Shown here: positions 18,097 through 24,942 of the stretch, piece after piece
How positions within the stretch are numbered: position 1 is the first letter of the stretch
How the letters are laid out: each line of letters starts with the position of its first letter
Notes under the pieces: generated by a model
The model's database searches: none
The model's input: only the letters and a program-made list of their open reading frames with translations
What the model was told of the DNA's origin: nothing
Made by a program: the position numbers and the translations under genes
Source of the DNA: an uncultured Prevotella sp.
GTDB taxonomy: Bacteria; Bacteroidota; Bacteroidia; Bacteroidales; Bacteroidaceae
DNA length: 60,016 nucleotides
Direction: 5' to 3'
Assembly (NCBI GenBank): GCA_902477645.1
Contig: CABSIA010000001.1
Location: 1-60,016 of the forward strand

Positions 18097-18530
18097 TTCA
18101 CTCCTGTATGACCATAGCCTCCCTCGCCACGCACGGTATCGTCGAGAACCTCGACAGCAACAAACTCCGCAACCTCATGACGCGCAATAACCATCTGGGC
18201 TATGCGCTCACCGTCGTTGACGATGAAATCCTCGTTTGAAAAATTTATCAGCAGCACCATAATCTCCCCACGGTAATCGGAATCGATGGTGCCGGGTGAG
18301 TTCAAAACGGTGATACCTTTCTTGAATGCCAGACCGCTTCTCGGACGTATCTGAGCCTCATATCCCTGTGGCAACGCCATGAAAAGGCCTGTAGGAATAA
18401 GCCTGCGCTCAAGAGGTCTCAAAACAACTGGCTCACTGATATTTGCGCGCAAATCCATCCCCGCACTCTGCTCCGTCGCATAAGCCGGAAGAGGCTGGTG
18501 TCCCTTGTTGATAATTTTAATTTCTACCAT
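18093..18530 (-). CDS. dut: Deoxyuridine 5'-triphosphate nucleotidohydrolase
   Basis: 145 residues beginning MVEIKIINKG. The five trimeric dUTPase motifs are visible: AGMDLRA, PRSGLA, GTIDSDYRGE (with the catalytic Asp), ERIAQMVI and the C-terminal Gly-rich RGEGGYGHTG. It hydrolyses dUTP to dUMP and pyrophosphate. The frame is open 93 codons further upstream, but that stretch overlaps dgt on the other strand and contains this gene's promoter, so the short start is right. It is divergent from dgt, another dNTP-pool enzyme. Confidence 0.97.
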   Translation of the reverse strand: MVEIKIINKGHQPLPAYATEQSAGMDLRANISEPVVLRPLERRLIPTGLFMALPQGYEAQIRPRSGLAFKKGITVLNSPGTIDSDYRGEIMVLLINFSNEDFIVNDGERIAQMVIARHEVAEFVAVEVLDDTVRGEGGYGHTGVK

Positions 18531-18548
18531 ATCGATTGTGTAATGGCG

Positions 18549-18556
18549 CAAAATTA
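18549..18556 (-). promoter_or_regulatory. -7 element of dut operon
   Basis: The minus strand reads TAATTTTG, 18 bases upstream of the dut ATG; the predicted leader is only about a dozen bases. Confidence 0.55.
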
Positions 18557-18599
18557 GCAAAAAAAACTGAGAACTCAATGCTTTCTTGAGAATTATTAG

Positions 18600-18607
18600 T
18601 ACTTTTG
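18600..18607 (+). promoter_or_regulatory. -7 element of dgt
   Basis: TACTTTTG ends four bases before the first ATG of dgt (18612), which would make the mRNA leaderless or nearly so. An inverted repeat CTCAA-N7-TTGAG (18574-18590) lies between the two divergent promoters. Confidence 0.55.
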
Positions 18608-18611
18608 TAGC

Positions 18612-19952
18612 ATGATGAACTGGAAACAACTGATATCGAACAAACGGCTCGGGCAGGAGCAAAGGCACAGCCTTGGTGACGACGACCGCACCGAATTCAA
18701 ACGTGACTACGACAGGCTGATATTCTCGGCCCCATTCCGCAGGCTGCAAAACAAAACGCAGGTGTTCCCGCTGCCTGGCAGCATTTTCGTACACAACAGG
18801 CTGACACACTCGCTTGAGGTTGCGTCGGTAGGAATGTCATTGGGCAACGATGTGTGCCAGTGTCTCAGCCGCAAACACCCGGAGCTGAAAGACACCCTGT
18901 TTCAGGAAATAGGTACAATAGTCTCTGCCGCATGCCTTGCCCACGACCTCGGCAATCCTCCTTTCGGCCACAGCGGAGAAAAGGCCATCCAGACATTTTT
19001 CTCGGAAGGCGCTGGAAAAGAAATAGAGAAAATGGTAAGTCCAGAGTTTTGGGCAGACATCACTCACTTTGAGGGCAATGCAAATGCGCTGCGCCTGCTC
19101 ACCCACCGTTTCAACGGACGGCGTGAAGGTGGCTTCGCCATGACATACTCCACTCTTGCAAGCATCGTGAAATATCCTTTCTCAAGCAGCATCGCCAACC
19201 GCCACGGCAAGTTCGGATTCTTTAAAAGCGAGGAAGCTACCTATCGCAAAATTGCCGATGAATTGGGCATTATCTGCAAATCGTCAGAAGGCGGAAAACT
19301 TGCATACACCCGCCATCCGCTGGTATATCTTGTAGAGGCAGCCGATGATATCTGCTACGAGATAATGGATATAGAGGATGCCCACAAGCTGAAGGTTCTG
19401 ACATTTGAGGAGACACGCAATCTGCTACTCGGCTTCTTCGATGAAAACACAAGAAACAGCATTGCCAGAAGAATAGAACACGAGGGAGTAGACGACAAAA
19501 ACGAGCAGGTTGTCTACATGCGCGCCAGAGCTATAAACAAACTTGAGACAGAATGCGTCAGAGTGTTCTGCGAGCACGAGGAGGAAATCCTGAGCGGAAC
19601 TTTCGAAGGCTCACTGACAGACCACATTGAGCCTACAGCAAGAGAGGCATACAGAAAATGCGCCGAGGTAAGCATGAAAAAAATCTATTGCAGCAAACCT
19701 GTACTCGACATAGAGCTGAGCGGTTACAAAATTATGGAGACATTGATGGAAACCCTGACACATGCCGCAATAAATCCGGAGCAATACCATTCCAAACAGC
19801 TCATCAGGAGGTTTAGCAGCCAATACGAGATAAACAGCCCAGACCTTGAGACCAGAATTATGTCGGTGATAGATTTCATAAGCGGAATGACAGACATATA
19901 CGCTCTCGACATCTATCAGAAAATCAACGGAATATCCCTACCAATAGTTTAA
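18612..19952 (+). CDS. dgt: Deoxyguanosinetriphosphate triphosphohydrolase
   Basis: 446 residues. The HD-domain metal ligands are visible: RLTHSLEVASVG, the HD of CLAHDLGNPPFGHSGE, and a later Asp in LVEAADDICYEIMDIED. The N-terminal RRLQNKTQVF segment is typical of dGTPases, which convert dGTP to deoxyguanosine and triphosphate. Two adjacent ATG codons (18612 and 18615) could start it. It is followed two bases later by msrC and is divergent from dut, pairing two nucleotide-pool enzymes on one short intergenic region. Confidence 0.95.
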   Translation: MMNWKQLISNKRLGQEQRHSLGDDDRTEFKRDYDRLIFSAPFRRLQNKTQVFPLPGSIFVHNRLTHSLEVASVGMSLGNDVCQCLSRKHPELKDTLFQEIGTIVSAACLAHDLGNPPFGHSGEKAIQTFFSEGAGKEIEKMVSPEFWADITHFEGNANALRLLTHRFNGRREGGFAMTYSTLASIVKYPFSSSIANRHGKFGFFKSEEATYRKIADELGIICKSSEGGKLAYTRHPLVYLVEAADDICYEIMDIEDAHKLKVLTFEETRNLLLGFFDENTRNSIARRIEHEGVDDKNEQVVYMRARAINKLETECVRVFCEHEEEILSGTFEGSLTDHIEPTAREAYRKCAEVSMKKIYCSKPVLDIELSGYKIMETLMETLTHAAINPEQYHSKQLIRRFSSQYEINSPDLETRIMSVIDFISGMTDIYALDIYQKINGISLPIV

Positions 19953-19954
19953 AA

Positions 19955-20434
19955 ATGGACAAACAAGCTCTCTATCAGCAACTCGTAAAACAAATTGAGG
20001 CTTTCGCCGGGGGAAACGACCATCCCGTAAGCATATTGGCAAACTGTGCGGCGGCCATGAAATGCATGTTCCCAAAAGAGTTCTTTTGGGTCGGGTTTTA
20101 TATCGTCAGCGGCGACAATCTGTTTCTTGGACCATTCCAAGGCACCCCGGCATGCACCCGCATAAAACTCGGGCGTGGCGTGTGCGGTACGGCATGGAAA
20201 GAAATGCGCACTCTCATAGTAGCCGATGTCCATGAGTTTGAAGGCCACATCGCCTGCTCATCTCTTTCACAGTCAGAAATTGTCGTGCCGATAATCCATA
20301 ACGGCAAAATGGTTGGCGAAATAGATATCGACAGCTCTGACAAAAACACATTCGACGATACAGACAAATTGTATCTCGAGCAAATAGCCACAGTTTTGTC
20401 AAGCACGCTATCTTCCTTTGAACGTATTGTATAA
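19955..20434 (+). CDS. msrC: Free methionine-(R)-sulfoxide reductase (GAF domain)
   Basis: 159 residues, a single GAF domain. The three conserved Cys positions of fRMsr enzymes are present: ACTRI, GVCGTA and ACSS, with the closing VVPI and GEIDIDS strands. The enzyme reduces free Met-R-sulfoxide using thioredoxin. It starts two bases after dgt and probably shares its transcript, which ends at the bidirectional terminator 20503-20557. Confidence 0.88.
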   Translation: MDKQALYQQLVKQIEAFAGGNDHPVSILANCAAAMKCMFPKEFFWVGFYIVSGDNLFLGPFQGTPACTRIKLGRGVCGTAWKEMRTLIVADVHEFEGHIACSSLSQSEIVVPIIHNGKMVGEIDIDSSDKNTFDDTDKLYLEQIATVLSSTLSSFERIV

Positions 20435-20502
20435 CCGCAACCTGAACTTAATTTTGTCCAAGAGTCTTTAATGAAAAGCTATACAGCAGTCCACGGCATA
20501 TA

Positions 20503-20557
20503 AAAAAACAGCCAGTGCAGAAAATATATCTTATGAATTTCAGCACTGGCTGTTTTT
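20503..20557. terminator. Bidirectional terminator between msrC and glsB
   Basis: AACAGCCAGTGC and GCACTGGCTGTT form a 12-bp stem with a long AT-rich loop; T runs follow on both strands. It serves the two convergent transcripts. Confidence 0.85.
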
Positions 20558-20567
20558 GATAGTCTTT

Positions 20568-21560
20568 TTAGCCTCTGTCTGGATAAATCACTTTGTTTGC
20601 GCCGCTCGTAATCTGCAGAGCCTCAGGATGCTCGTTGATGAAGCTGTCAATATGGCGCACGCGCTTATCCTCCAGTATCTCGTCGACGGCAATAAGTATT
20701 CCTGTCTCCTCGACATCGCCGAAACCGTAGTTGATTGCTGTACCGAACAGGCGCATTGTGGGGCTGAGGTTCATGTAGGCATTTACGAGTGGCGGAATAT
20801 TGTAGCCAAGACGACGTATCTCACGGTTCAGAATACGGTAGTCGGCCTTGAAGTCATCTTCGCAGAACAGAGTCGCAAGCTCCATAGGATCAGACTCTAT
20901 TCTCAGCGGTTTCAACGGGACAATGAGATTGTCCTTGTCGTCGAAATGCTTCTTGAGGAAATAGAGTATCATGTCACGCCCGCGGCGGATGTACGACGGA
21001 TACATCGTAACCTTGCCGAAGAAATATCTCACCTCCGGATTTATAACCGTCAGTGCTCCGAGTCCGTCCCAAAGATTGTCGAGGGCGAAGATGCTCTTAG
21101 TGTTGCACCTCACATTCTGGTATTCCAACGACACAAAAGAGCGGCCCAGCTCAACGGTATAAGGCGCATATTCTCTCATGAACTTTTCTGAGAAATGGAA
21201 CATGTGGCTTGTAGCCAGTTTTGGCTGACCGGCATCGTCAATTTGCCAGTCGCTGCCGAACAGGTACCTGTATCCGCCAATTATCTCCTGTGCGTCGGGG
21301 TTCCAGACAATGAGCTGTTTGCAGCAGTTGGGCATAGTGTCGAACTCGTCAATATCTACAGCCTTGCCTGTTCCGCCGCCTGCCGTGCGGAAAGCCAACT
21401 CACGCAACCGTCCAATCTCTCTCATCACGTTAGGAGAATCGTGAGCCGTAATGACGTAGATCTCATTATTGCTCTTATTTGTCATGCGGAGCTGCTTTTC
21501 TGGTGTTAGCTCACTCAGCAGCAACTCTTTGCTCACAGGCTGAATAATTTCTTCTTCCAT
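20568..21560 (-). CDS. glsB: Glycine N-acyltransferase of glycine lipid synthesis (OlsB-like)
   Basis: 330 residues with a GNAT-fold acyltransferase core: IGRLRELAFR, then AQEIIGGYRYLFG, and VELGRSFVSLEYQ around residues 155-170. The protein resembles OlsB and hemolysin-type ornithine N-acyltransferases. In Bacteroides the equivalent N-acylates glycine with a 3-hydroxy fatty acid. It lies directly downstream of the PlsC-like gene, the arrangement of the gls pair. It shares the transcript from the promoter at 22463 and ends at the terminator 20503-20557. Confidence 0.85.
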   Translation of the reverse strand: MEEEIIQPVSKELLLSELTPEKQLRMTNKSNNEIYVITAHDSPNVMREIGRLRELAFRTAGGGTGKAVDIDEFDTMPNCCKQLIVWNPDAQEIIGGYRYLFGSDWQIDDAGQPKLATSHMFHFSEKFMREYAPYTVELGRSFVSLEYQNVRCNTKSIFALDNLWDGLGALTVINPEVRYFFGKVTMYPSYIRRGRDMILYFLKKHFDDKDNLIVPLKPLRIESDPMELATLFCEDDFKADYRILNREIRRLGYNIPPLVNAYMNLSPTMRLFGTAINYGFGDVEETGILIAVDEILEDKRVRHIDSFINEHPEALQITSGANKVIYPDRG

Positions 21561-21611
21561 TGCTTTCAGGTTTAAGTATTTGTCCTTAACACAAGATAAC
21601 AGATTAATATT

Positions 21612-22427
21612 TTACAGACCATACACCACATCCTGCACATATTGTGCCCATTGTGCGGGGGTCTTGGAATTGTCGAAAGTTTGCCATGGAATTGGCTTTC
21701 CGATGGCTACGCGGAACGACTTGTCGACATTTTTATACATTTCGTCAACAAGAAACAGCATTGCGACATTGAACTTCAGCCCCAGCCGCTTACAGATGTT
21801 GGCTATGCGGTAGAACTTGTCGGAGTTGCATCCGCCGAAATGTATCGGCACCACATCACGCTGATACTCAACGCTTTTAGTGATAAACGTTTTCTTCCAG
21901 GCCAAGTCCCGTATCACGCCGTTTGTCTTTCTGGAGCACAGTCCGGCTGGGAACATCAGCATGTGGTTGTCGCTGTTGAAGCCCGCCTCTACCATTCGCG
22001 GAAAATCACGGCCTTGCTTTCCAGTCTTGTTGATTGGGATGCAGACTGGGGCCAGGCCTGGCAGGTTCATCAGCAGGTCGTTGACCAAATAGCGGAACTT
22101 GCCGTCGTAATGCCTGCCTATAATAGCGCCCAAGGCCACGCCGTCTGCGCCTCCGAGCGGATGGTTTGAGACAAATGTATAGAGTTTGCCGTCGTTCTTA
22201 TCGGGCAGATTTTCTCCGCCCTCAATGGTCAGTCTCATGCGCAGATAGCGCACGCACTCCTCAAGCCACTCGGTGCCCGACTTGTCACGGCTCTCCCACA
22301 GATAGCGGTTCACCTCGTCCTCGTGCACTATTCCCTTGAGCCACGACACAAGCAGACGCGGCACAAAACGGGCCTTGTCTCCCATCTTGCCTTTCAGAAT
22401 TTTCTCAATGTCTATGGTCTTTTCCAT
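21612..22427 (-). CDS. glsA: PlsC-like O-acyltransferase of glycine lipid synthesis
   Basis: 271 residues. The acyltransferase motifs are present in slightly altered form: NHPLGGADG in place of the usual NHxxxxD, then FPAGLCSRK in the substrate-binding position, and VVPIHFGG. In Bacteroides the homologous enzyme O-acylates the N-acyl-glycine made by GlsB to give the mature glycine lipid. It is the first gene of the pair, 51 bp upstream of glsB. Confidence 0.83.
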   Translation of the reverse strand: MEKTIDIEKILKGKMGDKARFVPRLLVSWLKGIVHEDEVNRYLWESRDKSGTEWLEECVRYLRMRLTIEGGENLPDKNDGKLYTFVSNHPLGGADGVALGAIIGRHYDGKFRYLVNDLLMNLPGLAPVCIPINKTGKQGRDFPRMVEAGFNSDNHMLMFPAGLCSRKTNGVIRDLAWKKTFITKSVEYQRDVVPIHFGGCNSDKFYRIANICKRLGLKFNVAMLFLVDEMYKNVDKSFRVAIGKPIPWQTFDNSKTPAQWAQYVQDVVYGL

Positions 22428-22462
22428 AATTGTTTCTAATCCGCATTTACATAATGCATCTG

Positions 22463-22470
22463 CAAAAATA
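22463..22470 (-). promoter_or_regulatory. -7 element of glsA-glsB
   Basis: The minus strand reads TATTTTTG followed by CAG, 36 bases upstream of the glsA ATG. No clear TTTG lies at -33. Confidence 0.45.
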
Positions 22471-22642
22471 ACACAACTTTTTCTAAAACGGCCGCTTTTT
22501 TCAAAAAAATGTTATATCTGACATTATTTTTCCGTGTATTATGTCACTTATTGACAATCTCTGCCCCGCATCTTGAAAAAAGGCCACGAGATAAAACGCC
22601 ATTTAAAGACGGTTGGAAAACTGACTTTTGTCGAAAAATTCT

Positions 22643-22724
22643 ATGGCTAAAGGTTATATTTATATGGCTAAAGGTTGTATTTATATGGCTAAAGGTTGTA
22701 TTTATATGGCTAAAGGCTTTAGCC
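22643..22724 (+). repeat. 21-bp tandem repeat ending in a palindrome
   Basis: Three 21-bp units (22643-22663, 22664-22684, 22685-22705) begin ATGGCTAAAGG and differ at one base; a partial fourth unit turns into the palindrome GGCTAAAGGCTTTAGCC (22708-22724). The unit length is a multiple of three and encodes MAKGCIY repeats in one frame, but no convincing gene covers it. It lies between glsA and the mraZ operator. The rest of 22471-22940 shows nothing else I can support. Confidence 0.9.
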
Positions 22725-22940
22725 GTAAAACAAAACTGGCCAAAATGAAGTTTCTGTCTAAATTGGCAGGATTTTACAACAAGAAACCTCTGAACACAAT
22801 GCCTGCCCGCATCCAAGCCGTCACGTCCGCTCCGCCGGCGACAACTTTCCCTACCGTGATGACAAAGCTAATTTTTTAGAACCCCATATTAAATCGAAAA
22901 CGGTAAAAATCAAGAAAAAAATCACCTTTTCAAAAAAAAG

Positions 22941-22965
22941 TGGGGAAAAGTGGTGCGGTGTGGGG
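22941..22965 (+). promoter_or_regulatory. MraZ operator: three TGGNG boxes at 10-bp spacing
   Basis: TGGGG (22941), TGGTG (22951) and TGGGG (22961) are each separated by five bases. MraZ of other bacteria binds TGGGN repeats separated by five bases upstream of mraZ and represses the dcw cluster. The boxes cover the -33 region of the promoter whose -7 element is at 22975. Confidence 0.85.
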
Positions 22966-22974
22966 AAAAATATG

Positions 22975-22982
22975 TATCTTTG
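22975..22982 (+). promoter_or_regulatory. -7 element of the dcw cluster
   Basis: TATCTTTG followed by A, 29 bases upstream of the original mraZ ATG at 23012. This is probably the main promoter of the division and cell-wall cluster. Confidence 0.7.
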
Positions 22983-23011
22983 ACCCCAGAATTCAATATA
23001 TATAAGAACGC

Positions 23012-23412
23012 ATGCGATTTTTATGGAACATTGAGGCCAAGACAGACACAAGGCATCGGGCGAGGAGGCTTTAGTGCTCCGCAAAGATGTTTTTCAGACG
23101 TGCCTTGTACTTTATCCGCAAAGCGTCTGGGACCAGCAACTCGACGAGTTGAGGGCAAGGCTAAACAAATGGAATCCCGAGCACCAGCAGATACTGAGAC
23201 AATTTGTCTTCGATGCAGAGACAATCTCGCTCGACGGCAACGGCAGATTTCTCATACCGAAACGCTACATGGAGCTTGCAAACATCGCTTCCGATGTGAG
23301 GTTTATAGGCATGGACGACACTATCGAGATTTGGGGCAAAGACAACGCCATGCCTCTGCTCAGCGCACAGGATTTCGGAGAGCAGCTCTCAAAGGTAATG
23401 ACAAACGAATAA
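23012..23412 (+). pseudogene. mraZ: mraZ with a frameshifting internal deletion
   Basis: The original start gives MRFLWNIEAKTDT, the normal MraZ N-terminus except for Trp at position 5 where Gly is usual. It then runs out of frame and stops at TAG 23072. The rest continues in another frame: ASGEEALVLRKDVF, then LDGNGRFLIPKRYMELA, to the stop at 23412. Compared with the family, about 15-16 codons (roughly 46 bases) are missing, covering the first DxKGR DNA-binding motif; the second (DGNGRFLIP) is intact. A GTG at 23074 could start a C-terminal half. The upstream operator is intact. A base-level assembly error cannot be excluded. Confidence 0.82.
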
Positions 23413-23427
23413 CTCACCGGTACTACA

Positions 23428-24351
23428 ATGGCTAACACTTCTGAGAATTACCACATACCCGTATTGCTCAACCAGAGCATTGACGGACTTAGCATCCACC
23501 CCGGAGGAATATACGTCGACGTAACCTTCGGAGGAGGAGGCCACAGCAGGGAGATACTGTCACGGATGGACTCTTCGTGCCACCTATACAGCTTTGACCA
23601 GGACGAGGATGCCGAAAACAACATAGGCGACGACATAAAAGGCGGCAAATTCACATTTGTGAGGTCAAACTTCAGATACCTTGCCAACTGGATGAGGTAT
23701 CATGGGGTGGAAAGCATTGACGGACTGCTTGCCGACCTCGGAGTGTCAAGCCACCACCTCGACGACGCCACAAGGGGGTTCTCGTTCAGGTTCGACTCCC
23801 CGCTCGATATGAGAATGAACAAACGGGCCGGACTAACGGCTGCCGACATTGTAAACAACTACGACGAGGAGCAGCTTGCCGATATTTTCTATCTGTACGG
23901 AGAGCTGAAGAGCTCACGGAAAATAGCCGCCGCCATTGCCAAGAGGCGCGGAACGAAAAAAATAGAGACCACCAATGATTTCATGGAGATAATCGGCCCG
24001 CTGTTCAACAAAGAGCGTGAGAAAAAAGAAATGGCCAAGCTGTTTCAGGCTCTCAGAATAGAGGTAAACCACGAAATGGACGCCTTGAGAGAAATGCTCA
24101 GCAGCGCAACACGTCTGCTGAGACCGGGCGGAAGACTTAGCGTCATAACATACCACTCGCTCGAGGACAGAATTGTGAAAAACGTAATGAAGACAGGCAA
24201 CCCGGAAGGAAAACTCGAACAGGATTTCTACGGAAGAATTAACAGCCCGTACAAACTGATAAACAACAAGGTTATCATACCCGACAACGACGAGATTGAG
24301 AAAAACCCGAGAAGCCGAAGCGCCAAACTGAGAATTGCAGAAAAGAAATAA
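23428..24351 (+). CDS. rsmH: 16S rRNA (cytosine(1402)-N4)-methyltransferase
   Basis: 307 residues. HIPVLLNQSIDGL at the start, the SAM motif YVDVTFGGGGHSREIL, LADLGVSSHHLDD and the C-terminal YHSLEDRIVK are all classic RsmH (MraW). It methylates C1402 of 16S rRNA. It starts 15 bases after the mraZ stop, as in most dcw clusters. Confidence 0.97.
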   Translation: MANTSENYHIPVLLNQSIDGLSIHPGGIYVDVTFGGGGHSREILSRMDSSCHLYSFDQDEDAENNIGDDIKGGKFTFVRSNFRYLANWMRYHGVESIDGLLADLGVSSHHLDDATRGFSFRFDSPLDMRMNKRAGLTAADIVNNYDEEQLADIFYLYGELKSSRKIAAAIAKRRGTKKIETTNDFMEIIGPLFNKEREKKEMAKLFQALRIEVNHEMDALREMLSSATRLLRPGGRLSVITYHSLEDRIVKNVMKTGNPEGKLEQDFYGRINSPYKLINNKVIIPDNDEIEKNPRSRSAKLRIAEKK

Positions 24352-24400
24352 AACGGCTCTGACCGGAAACGCAACATAAAAAGCAGAAGAGGACAAGACA

Positions 24401-24913
24401 ATGAATACCGAAAATACAGACAAAGACAACAAGGCAAACCAGAGCGGAGCCGACACCGCCAGTGATGACTGCAAAGTGGTTGAGGAACAGTATAAGGAGA
24501 AAAAAAGCGACGAGGCTGGAGACGAGATACAAAGCCTGAAGGATGTAATCATACAGAATGCCACGGAAGACGACGCTCCAATATCGAAAAACCTAACACT
24601 GAAAAAAATTCTTGGCGGCGACATACTTACCGCGCAAGTCGTAAGAAAGCAGATATGGGTGTTTTTGCTAATCGCCTTGTTCTCGCTGATTTATATTTCA
24701 AACAGATATAGCTGCCAACAAGACCTGATTGAGATAAACAAACTGCAGGAACAACTTCTGGACGCAAAATACAAGGCACTGTCAAGCTCAAGCCAGATGA
24801 CAGAAAAGAGTAGGGAAAGCAATGTGCTCGAAATGCTGAAAAACAACAAAGACAGTTTGCTAAAAGCTCCCAATCAGCCACCATACATAATAACCGTACC
24901 AGAGGAACAGTAA
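24401..24913 (+). CDS. ftsL: FtsL-like division protein
   Basis: 170 residues: an acidic, poorly conserved cytoplasmic N-terminus of about 80 residues, one membrane helix (IWVFLLIALFSLIYIS) and a periplasmic coiled coil (LIEINKLQEQLLDAKYKAL). Assigned mainly by position between rsmH and ftsI and by topology, as sequence conservation of FtsL is low. FtsL joins FtsB and FtsQ to activate septal peptidoglycan synthesis. The long N-terminal tail is typical of Bacteroidetes FtsL. Confidence 0.85.
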   Translation: MNTENTDKDNKANQSGADTASDDCKVVEEQYKEKKSDEAGDEIQSLKDVIIQNATEDDAPISKNLTLKKILGGDILTAQVVRKQIWVFLLIALFSLIYISNRYSCQQDLIEINKLQEQLLDAKYKALSSSSQMTEKSRESNVLEMLKNNKDSLLKAPNQPPYIITVPEEQ

Positions 24914-24942
24914 CCATAAGAACTATTGAAAGGAAGACAAAA

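Noticed and set aside
18531..18809. N-terminal extension of dut
   Set aside because: It would overlap dgt and its promoter; dUTPases start at the MVEIKI position.
22628..22879. Plus-strand ORF reading the MAKGCIY repeats
   Set aside because: Its start is TTG, the body is just the tandem repeat plus unconserved sequence, and a minus-strand frame covers the same DNA equally well.
22921..22965. A possible rho-independent terminator in the GTGGGG tract
   Set aside because: The repeats are direct, not inverted; the 10-bp period and place fit the MraZ operator.
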